This document shows, in pieces, positions 8,699 to 16,246 of a DNA stretch of 64,000 bases (positions are counted from its first letter, which is position 1; each line of letters begins with the position of its first letter). The DNA comes from a virus, in the IMG/VR virus record IMGVR_UViG_3300005841_000001, positions 1 to 64,000 of that record; one strand, 5' to 3'. Under the pieces are notes generated by a model, which saw nothing but the letters and a program-made list of their open reading frames with translations, did no database searches and was not told the origin of the DNA. A program made the translations under genes and the position numbers.

Positions 8699-9141
8699 TG
8701 TCCACCCCCGTGACGTGCGCAGACACACCCCGGATGGGAGAGGTCGGGCACGAACACGGGGTCATGAAGGTGGTCAAGCAGCTGCTTGATGTGCTCGTTG
8801 TTGGTGAACCAGCCGACCAGCGCACCGGCGGCGGCCCAACGACGAAGTCGGCCCAGCTGCGGGCCGGTCGGTCGCTTGCCGGGTTGCTTGGCCTCGAGCT
8901 TGACGGCACGACCGTCCACACAGGCGTCGAGGTCGGGTTCGCCGACGTTGCCGAACTGTCCACCGTGGACCTTGTGCGCGTAGCCGCGCTTCAGCGAGCA
9001 GAGGTAGAGCTCGCCTTCTTTCACGATCTCGGCCTCGGGCTTCCGGCGCGGGGCGCCGGCGCGCGCCGGCGTGGCAGCGCGACGGCTGAATGGAGCGTCT
9101 TCCACGAGTGCAGACGTGGCGTGATGGACCACGGTCGTCAT
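8695..9141 (-). CDS. VRR-NUC domain nuclease
   Basis: A 148-residue protein. Residues 65-100 carry the VRR-NUC signature: GEPDLDA (D70), then KLEAK (E83, K85) and a conserved Gln (Q95) in PTGPQLGRLRRWAAAGA, i.e. the PD-(D/E)XK core of stand-alone phage VRR-NUC nucleases. Such enzymes act on branched or nicked DNA in replication and recombination. It sits immediately after a UvrD-like helicase and a Cas4-like nuclease gene, which supports a joint role in processing replication intermediates. Confidence 0.85.
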   Translation of the reverse strand: MTTVVHHATSALVEDAPFSRRAATPARAGAPRRKPEAEIVKEGELYLCSLKRGYAHKVHGGQFGNVGEPDLDACVDGRAVKLEAKQPGKRPTGPQLGRLRRWAAAGALVGWFTNNEHIKQLLDHLHDPVFVPDLSHPGCVCARHGGGQ

Positions 9142-10862
9142 TCCGGCGGCACCTCCAAGTCGGGCGGCAGGAGATCACCGCGTTCGACGTACTGCGGGTT
9201 CGCAGTCTGAAGCAACCGTAACTCTCGGTACGAACGGGTCATAGCGACGTAGAACAACCTGATCAATTCGTCACGTCCCGCAGCGCTCTCAGCAGCGGCG
9301 CGAGCGGCCGCGCCGGAGATGTCGGGGGCGACATACACGGTGCCCGACTGACCACCCTTCGTACTATGAATGGTGCCGACGGTGAGCCGAGGCGTCTGCT
9401 GGATCGCGGCCGGGCCGTGCGCCCGGGCGACCTCGATCGGGTACAACGCGGCCTTCTGCTTGGCCGCGAGCAGGCACTGCGCGAGCCAGTCAGGATCCGG
9501 GGCAGTGGCCCAGTCGAACGCGTCCCCGTCGACGAAGAGTCGACGCACTTCGTCCTCGGGTACCTCGGTGTGCGGATCGAGCAGCTTGATCAGCTTTTTG
9601 GCTCCGGGGCGCATGCCGGCCGGGCCGAGTTTCACCAGCTCGGACCAGTACTGGATATCCTCGCCGGTCCACATGCGACCGCCGTGGTCCATAAGGGACT
9701 CGTCCATGATCAGGTATCGGAACACGCGCTCGGCGGTCGCGACCCCTGCCGTCACCCCGCCGAGTGGATTCCAGCGCGCCTCGTTCGGGCGGTACGGGTT
9801 GTGGAACGGCACCCCACGCTGACGGAGGCCGGTAAGCAGCGGCTCGAGCATGTAGTTGCACGAGGCGACCACCATCACCGTCTCGTTCGGATCCGAGTCC
9901 AGATCGGACTCGATACGGTCGATCAGGGCTGCGCTGTTCAGGGTCTCCGGCACCTTGTAGGCCGCGCCCATGACCATCTTCCCCGCGGCGTCGACGCGCG
10001 GACGGTACTCCTTTTCGCGGCGGTGCGAGCCCAGCCGAATGATCCACCGCTGCGCGACACGGCGCACAGCCTCGGGAACGCGGTAGGACTGACCGAGGAT
10101 CTCGTCTCGGACCTCGCCGTTCGGGCCCGCGGTCAAATCGAGGATCGGTGCCGGGTTGCCGCCACGCCAGGCGTTGATCGCCTGGTCGTCGTCGAGGCCG
10201 AAGAACAGGTGATCGGTCTGCTGACCCCACGCGGTCACCAGCGCCGATTCGAGCGGGGTCTGGTCCTGCGCCTCGTCGGCGATGAAGAACCGCGGGTTGC
10301 CCGGCGCGGGCTCGCCGTCGCGTGCGGCCTCCAGCGCATCCTCGACCATGTCGGTGTAATCCACCGCCCCTACGTGCGTCTTCCACTGCTCCCACCGGCG
10401 GGCGAACTGCCGGACGTTCTCCGGCCATTCGTCTTGCGGGGTCAGGGTGGCACGCAGCTTGTCGAGCGAAGAGATCAGCTCGTCGCCGGTGACGGCGTTG
10501 CGCGGATTCCCGTTGGCTCCGCTGTCCCCGCTAGCGCGCCGGTTGTCCGGGGTGATCGTCCACTCGGGGTGGTCTTCGTTCCAGGAGACGATCGTCTTCG
10601 CATCCAGGGCGACGGCGCCGTGCCCGATGGCCCGGAAGGCGTGGCTGTGCAGCGTCCGCACGGCGTGCTTGGGCGGCCGGATGCCGTCGTTGGTGAACCG
10701 GCCGGCGATCTCCTCGGCCGCGGTGGTCGAGAAAGAGGCGACCGAGAGGCAGTCAGGCCCATAAGTCATGATCAAGTTGCGCACCAACTCGGCGAGCTTG
10801 GTGGTCTTGCCGGTTCCGGGCGGTCCGAAGATCCGGGTGGCGTTGCCGTTGAACTCGGTCAC
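9138..10862 (-). CDS. UvrD/Rep-like superfamily 1 DNA helicase
   Basis: A 574-residue helicase. GTG 10862 is chosen because it overlaps the upstream stop (GTGA) and puts the Walker A motif (GPPGTGKTT, residues 13-21) at the usual N-terminal place. Motif II is DEAQDQTP; the C-terminal part has the SF1 motif V region TVGTIHSTKGGQ and motif VI YVAMTRSYREL. It should unwind DNA 3'-5' using ATP. It is coupled to the VRR-NUC gene downstream and close to a Cas4-like nuclease gene, an arrangement like a reduced recombination/repair module. Confidence 0.9.
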   Translation of the reverse strand: MTEFNGNATRIFGPPGTGKTTKLAELVRNLIMTYGPDCLSVASFSTTAAEEIAGRFTNDGIRPPKHAVRTLHSHAFRAIGHGAVALDAKTIVSWNEDHPEWTITPDNRRASGDSGANGNPRNAVTGDELISSLDKLRATLTPQDEWPENVRQFARRWEQWKTHVGAVDYTDMVEDALEAARDGEPAPGNPRFFIADEAQDQTPLESALVTAWGQQTDHLFFGLDDDQAINAWRGGNPAPILDLTAGPNGEVRDEILGQSYRVPEAVRRVAQRWIIRLGSHRREKEYRPRVDAAGKMVMGAAYKVPETLNSAALIDRIESDLDSDPNETVMVVASCNYMLEPLLTGLRQRGVPFHNPYRPNEARWNPLGGVTAGVATAERVFRYLIMDESLMDHGGRMWTGEDIQYWSELVKLGPAGMRPGAKKLIKLLDPHTEVPEDEVRRLFVDGDAFDWATAPDPDWLAQCLLAAKQKAALYPIEVARAHGPAAIQQTPRLTVGTIHSTKGGQSGTVYVAPDISGAAARAAAESAAGRDELIRLFYVAMTRSYRELRLLQTANPQYVERGDLLPPDLEVPPE

Positions 10863-11386
10863 GCCGCCACCGGCCAGTCCGGCACAACCAGCTTGTTGAA
10901 GTCCTCGTGCCATGTGTGGCTCGTGTCATGGCAGAACACCGTGCCGTTGCACTGCTGGCAGCCGTCGTTGTATCGCTTGAGCGCGGCGAGCAGGCTCGGG
11001 TTCGCCGGGCGGGACAGCCGGAAGGACACCGTCTCGCAGCCCTCGCCGTTCCAGGATTCCTGCACGGTCACTTCGGTCTCGATGGCGCGCTGGATCGCCG
11101 ACACCTCGGCCCGGTGGATCGGGTAGGCGAGTCGGTCTTCGTTGCCGATTCGAATGCGCGCGTGCTTGTGCTCCTCGGCGAGGCACATCGTGACCACGGG
11201 CAGGCCGTTGATGACCGAGGGGATGAACCCGTAGTGCCGGTGGTTGACCACGCAGGAGGTCGGACCGAGGTGGAACACGATGGCGTCGTCGGGCTGTACG
11301 GTCTCGTAGAGCCACGCGAGGCCCCGGTGGATGGTCGCGGTGTCGGCCACGCCGAACGGCCGGTACGGCATTGCGGTAGTGGTCAC
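10859..11386 (-). CDS. hypothetical protein with C-terminal zinc-ribbon-like motif
   Basis: A 175-residue protein between the Cas4-like and UvrD-like genes, coupled to both by 4-bp overlaps. The last 40 residues contain CQQCNGTVFCH and SHTWH, which could bind one zinc ion. The N-terminal 130 residues are mixed alpha/beta with no known motif. Given its neighbours it may take part in recombination, but that is inference. Confidence 0.65.
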   Translation of the reverse strand: MTTTAMPYRPFGVADTATIHRGLAWLYETVQPDDAIVFHLGPTSCVVNHRHYGFIPSVINGLPVVTMCLAEEHKHARIRIGNEDRLAYPIHRAEVSAIQRAIETEVTVQESWNGEGCETVSFRLSRPANPSLLAALKRYNDGCQQCNGTVFCHDTSHTWHEDFNKLVVPDWPVAA

Positions 11387-12231
11387 TTTGTCGGCTCCAA
11401 TCGCTTCAGCAGGTCAGCGCGCGTCGATACGACGTCGTCGATGGGGTAGGTCAGTTCGGCCGGCGGGCCGCCGTAGGCCGGGCAGTACGCCCGGAAGACG
11501 CACGACCCGCAGTGCTCGCCGAGGGTGGGAGCGAATATTTTCGACGGGTCGACGTCATTTTTTTGCGCAGCCTCGATCGCGTCGGCCATCTCGAGGCCGG
11601 CGTACTCGAGGTCCTCGAGCCCCTGATTCAAGACGGCCTCATCCAGCGGCATCGGGTCTTCGGTGCGGTGCGTGATCGAGTAGAACCCGATGCTGACGCG
11701 CTTCGCCCAGGGGAACAACAGCGGGCCGGCGATCGAGTAGGTGACGCCCTGCGGCCCGTCCGCCTCGGGCGTCTTGGACCACTTCCAGTCGCGGATGTGC
11801 AGCGAGTCAGGCCCGGTCCGGAACGCGAGGTCGAGCACACCTTCCACGCGACCGCCGGCGGTGTCGAACTGGAACGGGCGTTCGACGGCGATGATGGACA
11901 GCGGTGCCGGCACCGGGAGGGTAGCCAGGAGCTCGATCAGCGCGCCGGCGGCCCAGATCCGGTCCGGGTGGTTGGCGTGCGGGCCGAGCGCGTCGTAGAA
12001 GGCCTCGAGGGCCTCGGGCTCGTAGTCGCTCATCCGGCGCCCGTGCGTCCTCGCCGCGCTGACTTGGTTCGCGGCGAGGCTGTACGCCATCGCAAGCCCG
12101 GCGTGCGCGGCCGTGCCGCGTGTGAGGTGCCAAGGCTCGACGTTCGGCGGCACGGCGCGGGCGACGTAGCGGAACCACCAGGCGAGCCGGCAGGTGCGCC
12201 ACTGGTAGACCTTCGAGGGCGAGAGGTTCAC
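11383..12231 (-). CDS. Cas4/RecB-like PD-(D/E)XK exonuclease
   Basis: A 282-residue protein; GTG 12231 overlaps the preceding TGA. It opens with NLSPSKVYQWRTCRLAWWFRY, the usual start of phage RecB/Cas4-like nucleases, with a cysteine at about residue 15 and a C-terminal cluster CGSCVFRAYC that would complete a 4Fe-4S site. The catalytic core is visible as GVLDLAFR (Asp) and IRDWKWSK (D-x-K). It probably resects or trims DNA ends together with the nearby UvrD-like helicase. Confidence 0.85.
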   Translation of the reverse strand: MNLSPSKVYQWRTCRLAWWFRYVARAVPPNVEPWHLTRGTAAHAGLAMAYSLAANQVSAARTHGRRMSDYEPEALEAFYDALGPHANHPDRIWAAGALIELLATLPVPAPLSIIAVERPFQFDTAGGRVEGVLDLAFRTGPDSLHIRDWKWSKTPEADGPQGVTYSIAGPLLFPWAKRVSIGFYSITHRTEDPMPLDEAVLNQGLEDLEYAGLEMADAIEAAQKNDVDPSKIFAPTLGEHCGSCVFRAYCPAYGGPPAELTYPIDDVVSTRADLLKRLEPTK

Positions 12232-12446
12232 GCCGTTTCCAGCGGTAACGTCATCTGGTCGGGGTCGACCACGACCGTGGCCGGCCGGCCGCCGCGCCGG
12301 TCGAGCTCCTCGGCCAGCTCGGTGTAAGCCCGCTGCCATCGGTCGTAGTCAGCGCGATCAAAACCCGACGGCATGTTGTCGCGGCGGTCCCGCGTGTCAC
12401 TCGCGATCGAGAGACACACGGCGCGCTTGATGTGGCGGAAGTCCAT
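12228..12446 (-). CDS. small hypothetical protein
   Basis: A 72-residue, mostly helical basic protein with an ATG start 3 nt after the previous stop. There is a Tyr/Trp/Arg-rich segment (DYDRWQRAYTELAEEL) and a short beta-like C-terminus. It is coupled by a 4-bp overlap to the Cas4-like gene. No domain recognised. Confidence 0.6.
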   Translation of the reverse strand: MDFRHIKRAVCLSIASDTRDRRDNMPSGFDRADYDRWQRAYTELAEELDRRGGRPATVVVDPDQMTLPLETA

Positions 12447-12449
12447 TTC

Positions 12450-12680
12450 TCACCGGTCCATGATGCGGTCGTAGTAGGCGTCCGAGCCGTCGTCTTCGAC
12501 GTCGTCGTAGCCGCCCTGGAAGTAACAGTCCAGGTGCAGCAGGCCGCTCTCGTCGCGGACCCGCTCGGTCTCCTCGAGCTCGATCGTGTGCCCGCAGTAC
12601 AGGCAGATGAGTTCGATCACGAGGTCGAGGATCGCGGTGGTGGCCCGAGCGACCAGGGCAGCGACGGTGGTGATCAGCAT
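12450..12680 (-). CDS. small membrane-anchored zinc-ribbon protein
   Basis: A 76-residue protein. A hydrophobic N-terminal segment (residues 1-25) is followed by CLYCG and HLDC, four possible zinc ligands, and an acidic C-terminus. It is the first gene of a leftward unit: the promoter-operator cassette at 12687-12715 has its -10 box 6 nt before this ATG, so the transcript should be leaderless. Confidence 0.65.
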   Translation of the reverse strand: MLITTVAALVARATTAILDLVIELICLYCGHTIELEETERVRDESGLLHLDCYFQGGYDDVEDDGSDAYYDRIMDR

Positions 12681-12686
12681 GAAGCT

Positions 12687-12715
12687 AGACTAGCCGAGCT
12701 GTACCGGCGAGTCAA
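12687..12715 (-). promoter_or_regulatory. promoter-operator cassette, leaderless type
   Basis: Read leftward: TTGACT, 17-nt spacer CGCCGGTACAGCTCGGC, TAGTCT, then 6 nt and ATG. The half of the spacer next to the -10 box (CTCGGC) is the conserved half of the dispersed palindrome. The TGA inside TTGACT is the stop codon of the gene at 12712-13392. Confidence 0.85.
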
Positions 12716-13392
12716 GACCACGGCGACGCGGGCGAAAGGTACCGCAACGCTCGAGCCTGAACGATCGCCGTCGCGGCATCGGCGGCCGCGCGGTGCGGCC
12801 GCACGCGCTCGAGGTCAAGCAGGCCCTCGCGCGTCGGCACCGCGCCGGTGATGGCCCAGCAAACCTTGGGCACCTCGGTCATGATCGCCGCCAAGCTGGT
12901 GCCCATCACCAGGCTGGCCACCGAGACATCGAAGCACCGGTAGTGCAGCCGGCCGCCGGCGTCCTTGGGCGCGAGGCTTGGCATGTGCAACGCGGTCAAG
13001 CCCTGATCGAAGTGGCTCACCCCGGCGCCCGCCAGATAGATCTCGCCGGGGCCGGTGTTGGTCACCCCGAGGTCGTTGTTGATCAGGTCCTCGACCGAGC
13101 CGGCTTCGACATGCACGCGGGTCGGCCACTCGGCGGTGAGACCTGACTGCTCGTGCATGTCGCGCACCACCTGTTCCAAGAACGCACTGGTTTCCCAGTC
13201 CTCGTCCCCCGGCACGGGGGCGTGGCACTCGGCCGAAGTCGGCGGCCGCCAGTCGATCATCAGCGTACGCAACGGGGAGAGCTGCTCGAGCTTCATGTCC
13301 GTGATGGTCCAGGCCACTTCGAGCGCGGTGTGACGGTGCCGGTACAAAAGCCCGTTGGTTTCTGCGTCGAGCCAGAGCAAACGATCGGCCAT
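12712..13392 (-). CDS. DEDDh 3'-5' exonuclease, oligoribonuclease-like
   Basis: A 226-residue protein starting at ATG 13392, with GAAAGGA 8 nt upstream. LLWLDAETNGL (D9, E11), HFDQ (D129) and the pair H200/D205 in RVRPHRAAADA form the DEDDh catalytic set. The layout resembles oligoribonuclease or the proofreading exonuclease family. It may degrade short oligonucleotides or trim 3' ends. Its stop codon is part of the downstream promoter's -35 box. Confidence 0.8.
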   Translation of the reverse strand: MADRLLWLDAETNGLLYRHRHTALEVAWTITDMKLEQLSPLRTLMIDWRPPTSAECHAPVPGDEDWETSAFLEQVVRDMHEQSGLTAEWPTRVHVEAGSVEDLINNDLGVTNTGPGEIYLAGAGVSHFDQGLTALHMPSLAPKDAGGRLHYRCFDVSVASLVMGTSLAAIMTEVPKVCWAITGAVPTREGLLDLERVRPHRAAADAATAIVQARALRYLSPASPWS

Positions 13393-13406
13393 TGTGGACG
13401 GTCCTT

Positions 13407-14021
13407 TCAGGAGTGCGAGCGGATGATCTCGCGGATGTCGTCGATGCTGACGGGCGCGCCGGCCCACAGGTCGCGGTGCACGCTGATCTCGCGGCTCGCC
13501 GGGTTGGTGGCGATGCCGTCGGCCTGGGGCTGGCCGTGCACGATCCACAGACGTTCGGACTTCGTGGGGATCGGCGGGCGCCACCGCGCGGTCTCCACTG
13601 TGCCGCTGTAGGGCAGCGACCACAGCGCGATCGGGGCGAATCCGAAACCGAGGGGTACCTGCACCGGGATCCGGTGCTTACGGAATCCGCGCCCGGTGAT
13701 GATCCGTTCGACCTGTGGAACGGCGTGATCGAGCATCTCCGCTCGAAGCTCGAAGTCTTCGCCAGCGCCGGCGAAGTAGTCGTCGCCCGGGCCGGCGATC
13801 ACCGACAGCCGGCCGAGCATCTCGACGGCGGCGGTCTCGTCGTGGTGGCTCTTCACCGTGCCGGTCGCCCGCAGGTTGCCCAGGTGCCACACGAGGTCGT
13901 CCGGCTCGACGCGGGCGTTGTACGGCTCGAGCACGGCGGCCGCGTCGACGCTCTCGCCCTCGAGGTTGTGTCCCGCAGTGAACCAGGTCTCGCGGTCCTG
14001 CCACTTAGCCCGCAGTGTCAT
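13407..14021 (-). CDS. metallophosphoesterase-like protein, metal ligands apparently lost
   Basis: A 204-residue protein started at ATG 14021 with GAGGG 6 nt upstream. The order of segments follows calcineurin-like phosphoesterases of phages (WFT-, DDLVWHLGNL, GRLSVIAGPGDD, LWIVHGQ, DLWAGAPVSIDDI). But the expected metal-binding residues are changed: S-D-x-H is replaced at the start, GD by GN, GNHD by GPGDD, HGHxH by HGQPQ. It is probably not an active hydrolase of the usual kind; a binding role is possible. Confidence 0.65.
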   Translation of the reverse strand: MTLRAKWQDRETWFTAGHNLEGESVDAAAVLEPYNARVEPDDLVWHLGNLRATGTVKSHHDETAAVEMLGRLSVIAGPGDDYFAGAGEDFELRAEMLDHAVPQVERIITGRGFRKHRIPVQVPLGFGFAPIALWSLPYSGTVETARWRPPIPTKSERLWIVHGQPQADGIATNPASREISVHRDLWAGAPVSIDDIREIIRSHS

Positions 14022-14292
14022 CGTCGCCCTCATTGGTCGTCCCCAGCACGGCGCCCGGGCGGACGACGCGGATGTTGAACCCCGGGATCCTTGCCTTGAT
14101 CGGCTGGTTCTGCGCCTCGGGCGGGAGCCGGTACATCCGGAGCTCGCGGCCGCCGAGGTCCACCGTGGACGTCGTCGGCAGCTTGTGCCCGGCACGCTCC
14201 AGCCGAGCGAACTCCCCCGGCGAACCGATGAAACCGATGTGACCGTCCGGGACGGTGAAATGGGTGCCGTTGCTCTCGTCGCTCAGTGGCAC
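14005..14292 (-). CDS. small hypothetical protein
   Basis: A 95-residue protein; GTG 14292 is chosen because the frame further upstream runs through the neighbouring gene. Several short beta-strands and no cysteines. It overlaps the metallophosphoesterase-like gene by 17 bp, so the two are probably translated from one message. Function unknown. Confidence 0.55.
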   Translation of the reverse strand: MPLSDESNGTHFTVPDGHIGFIGSPGEFARLERAGHKLPTTSTVDLGGRELRMYRLPPEAQNQPIKARIPGFNIRVVRPGAVLGTTNEGDDDTAG

Positions 14293-14708
14293 AGGTCGCC
14301 GCCTTCCCACAGTGTTCCCAGCATGTTGAGCCGATCCTGCCCCCAGCAGGGGGTCGGGAACGCGGCCATCGCGCGCCGTGCTTCGCGGCGGTCGGCGCGG
14401 CGATTGCTGTTCAGCAGGTGCCACAGCTCGTTGAGCGCTTTTGCATCGAACGGCTCGGGACGCACATGGCGGTGGTCGAGGTTCGGCAGACAGTAGACCT
14501 CGACCAGCGGGTAGGAGTAAGCGCCCACCACGACGTCGCATCCGGCGTGCGCGAGGATCTCGAGAGTGTCGGTGCGATCGCGGGTCGCGAGCTTCTTGCC
14601 GGCCTGGATCATCGCGACGAATTGGTGCAGGTCCTGATACACCGAGTCCGCCGGGAATGCCAGCGCCGGCGTGTGGTTGAGGCAGATGCCGCGGTAGGTG
14701 CTGCTCAT
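14283..14708 (-). CDS. hypothetical protein
   Basis: A 141-residue protein beginning at ATG inside the upstream stop (ATGA). The first half (ICLNHTPAL, DLHQFVAMI, VVVGAYSYPLVEVYCL) has an alpha/beta pattern; the second half is basic. No catalytic motif identified. Part of the run of coupled early genes. Confidence 0.6.
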   Translation of the reverse strand: MSSTYRGICLNHTPALAFPADSVYQDLHQFVAMIQAGKKLATRDRTDTLEILAHAGCDVVVGAYSYPLVEVYCLPNLDHRHVRPEPFDAKALNELWHLLNSNRRADRREARRAMAAFPTPCWGQDRLNMLGTLWEGGDLCH

Positions 14709-15358
14709 CGCTGGTGCGCCTTCCGGGCCGCCTTCTCCATCTTGCGGTTCAGCTTGACCATCGCCTTGATCAGCGGCCGCGACTCGATCCACTGCTTGGG
14801 GGTCATCGAGTCGAGCTCGTCCTGCATCTGGTCGAACGCCGCCATGACACCGTCGGACGGGTCGTCGGGGCAGCTGCGGAGGGTGGCCAGCTCCTCGCGG
14901 AACTTCAGGCCGGCCGCGTGGCGCTTGAGCATCGCGATCGTGTTCTGCCGCCACGAGGGATCCATGTCGACGATCTTGATGGGGTCCTTGTCCTTCGGGA
15001 TCCACCAGGTTTCCTGCTCGAGCAGGCGCAGCCAGCCGACACCGCGCGGCGGCGGGCCCTGCTCCGGCTTCCACAACAGGACGGCCAGCCGGCGCTCGGA
15101 CCGCTCTTCGCGCTCGGCCTTCTCCTCCGGCGTCTCGTCGCGCTGGATGACGAACTCGTATTCGATCTTGCGCGGGTCGGTGTCCTCGACCAGCGGGTGC
15201 GGATGGCTGTACAGGCTGCGCCGGATCTCGCCGCGCCCGACGAACTCGAGCAGCGCCTGCCGAACACCGGCCGGCCCGAGCCCGAACACGTCGTCGCCGA
15301 CGGAGTCCATGAAGAGGTCGACGAACTCGGTCGCCGCCTTCGAGGGGGTAGGGTCCAT
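14705..15358 (-). CDS. hypothetical protein, highly charged
   Basis: A 217-residue protein with long charged helices (residues 75-95 and 185-217) and a Trp-rich central part (WLRLLEQETWWIP). No known domain. It is the first gene of its unit: the cassette at 15365-15393 places the -10 box 6 nt before the ATG, so it should be read from a leaderless message. Confidence 0.65.
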   Translation of the reverse strand: MDPTPSKAATEFVDLFMDSVGDDVFGLGPAGVRQALLEFVGRGEIRRSLYSHPHPLVEDTDPRKIEYEFVIQRDETPEEKAEREERSERRLAVLLWKPEQGPPPRGVGWLRLLEQETWWIPKDKDPIKIVDMDPSWRQNTIAMLKRHAAGLKFREELATLRSCPDDPSDGVMAAFDQMQDELDSMTPKQWIESRPLIKAMVKLNRKMEKAARKAHQR

Positions 15359-15364
15359 GCGTCG

Positions 15365-15393
15365 AGACTAGCCGAGATCAGTAGGCTAGTCAA
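15365..15393 (-). promoter_or_regulatory. promoter-operator cassette, leaderless type
   Basis: Read leftward: TTGACT, 17-nt spacer AGCCTACTGATCTCGGC, TAGTCT, 6 nt, ATG. The far half of the palindrome is degenerate (CCTAC) but the half next to the -10 is intact. The stop codon TAG of the upstream gene (15386-15388) is formed by the junction TTGACTAG. Confidence 0.85.
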
Positions 15394-16246
15394 ACGACTG
15401 GGGCTTGCTCTTCGCCTTCACCTTCGGCGGCGGCGGAGGTGGCTCCACGAGGGTCGAGGGCGGCTCGACGGGCCACGGCCGCCCGTCGTCGTTCGGCGCC
15501 GCGCACGAGCCACACAGGCGCTCGGAATCGACGATCCAGCGGCCCGGCCACAGCCATTCCGAGCAGCCGCGGCAACGCTCCCAGCCCCACACCTCGGCGT
15601 TGCCGCCGCCGACCTTGCCCAGCGGCCGGAACAGCGGCGGACCGAACGGGGGTGCGTAGACGCCCCAGTCGGCCACGATCGCCGTGTCCGGACCCACGAG
15701 AGCGCCGCCGAGCAGGATCACGCCATCATCGCGATCCTGCTCGGCGAGCGAGCGCTGGTGCCCCATGATTTTTTCGCCACGGTCCCGGCTCTGGCACGGC
15801 ACATGCTTGCGGCCCACCGTCGATTCGGTGACCACCGTCCACGGAACATCCGGACCGAGACCGGGTCGCCACCACGGGTTCGCCTGCACCGCGGCCGGGA
15901 TCCTCGGCGCGGTCGCCGAGACGATCGGCTTCGGCGCATCGGAGGTGCTCGAGCGGCGAGCGTAAGCGCTACGCCCCTTCCTGACGGACCGCTGTGGCGC
16001 CGGGCGAGCGCCGATCTCGGCCTCATCGAGGGTGGCCAGCATCGCGTCCCAGTGCTCAAACAAGCGTGGGACACACGGCTCGTGCACGGGGTGGAAGCAG
16101 TCCTCCCACGGCCAGTAGAGCCCGGTCGAGTGACCACACATCACGCAGCCGGAAAGGACGCCGTGTCGCAGCGAGACCACCACAGACTGCCGCGACACGG
16201 CGAGCTCGGAACCCCGCACCGGCGGGGGCGGCGGGATGAGTTTCAT
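15386..16246 (-). CDS. hypothetical protein with zinc-ribbon-like cysteine pairs
   Basis: A 286-residue protein coupled to the primase gene by a 4-bp overlap. CVMCGHSTGLYW near residue 34 and HEPC, then CRGCSEW and CGSC near the end, look like two half-sites for zinc. Pro-rich at both ends (IPPPPPV, EPPPPPPK). It may be a replication accessory because it follows the prim-pol gene directly, but there is no functional motif. Confidence 0.6.
   Translation of the reverse strand: MKLIPPPPPVRGSELAVSRQSVVVSLRHGVLSGCVMCGHSTGLYWPWEDCFHPVHEPCVPRLFEHWDAMLATLDEAEIGARPAPQRSVRKGRSAYARRSSTSDAPKPIVSATAPRIPAAVQANPWWRPGLGPDVPWTVVTESTVGRKHVPCQSRDRGEKIMGHQRSLAEQDRDDGVILLGGALVGPDTAIVADWGVYAPPFGPPLFRPLGKVGGGNAEVWGWERCRGCSEWLWPGRWIVDSERLCGSCAAPNDDGRPWPVEPPSTLVEPPPPPPKVKAKSKPQSFD

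Noticed and set aside
7476-8963. A 495-codon minus-strand frame
   Set aside because: It runs through both the rightward arm and the hairpin at 8434-8467, antisense or out of frame to better genes, with shadow-like composition.
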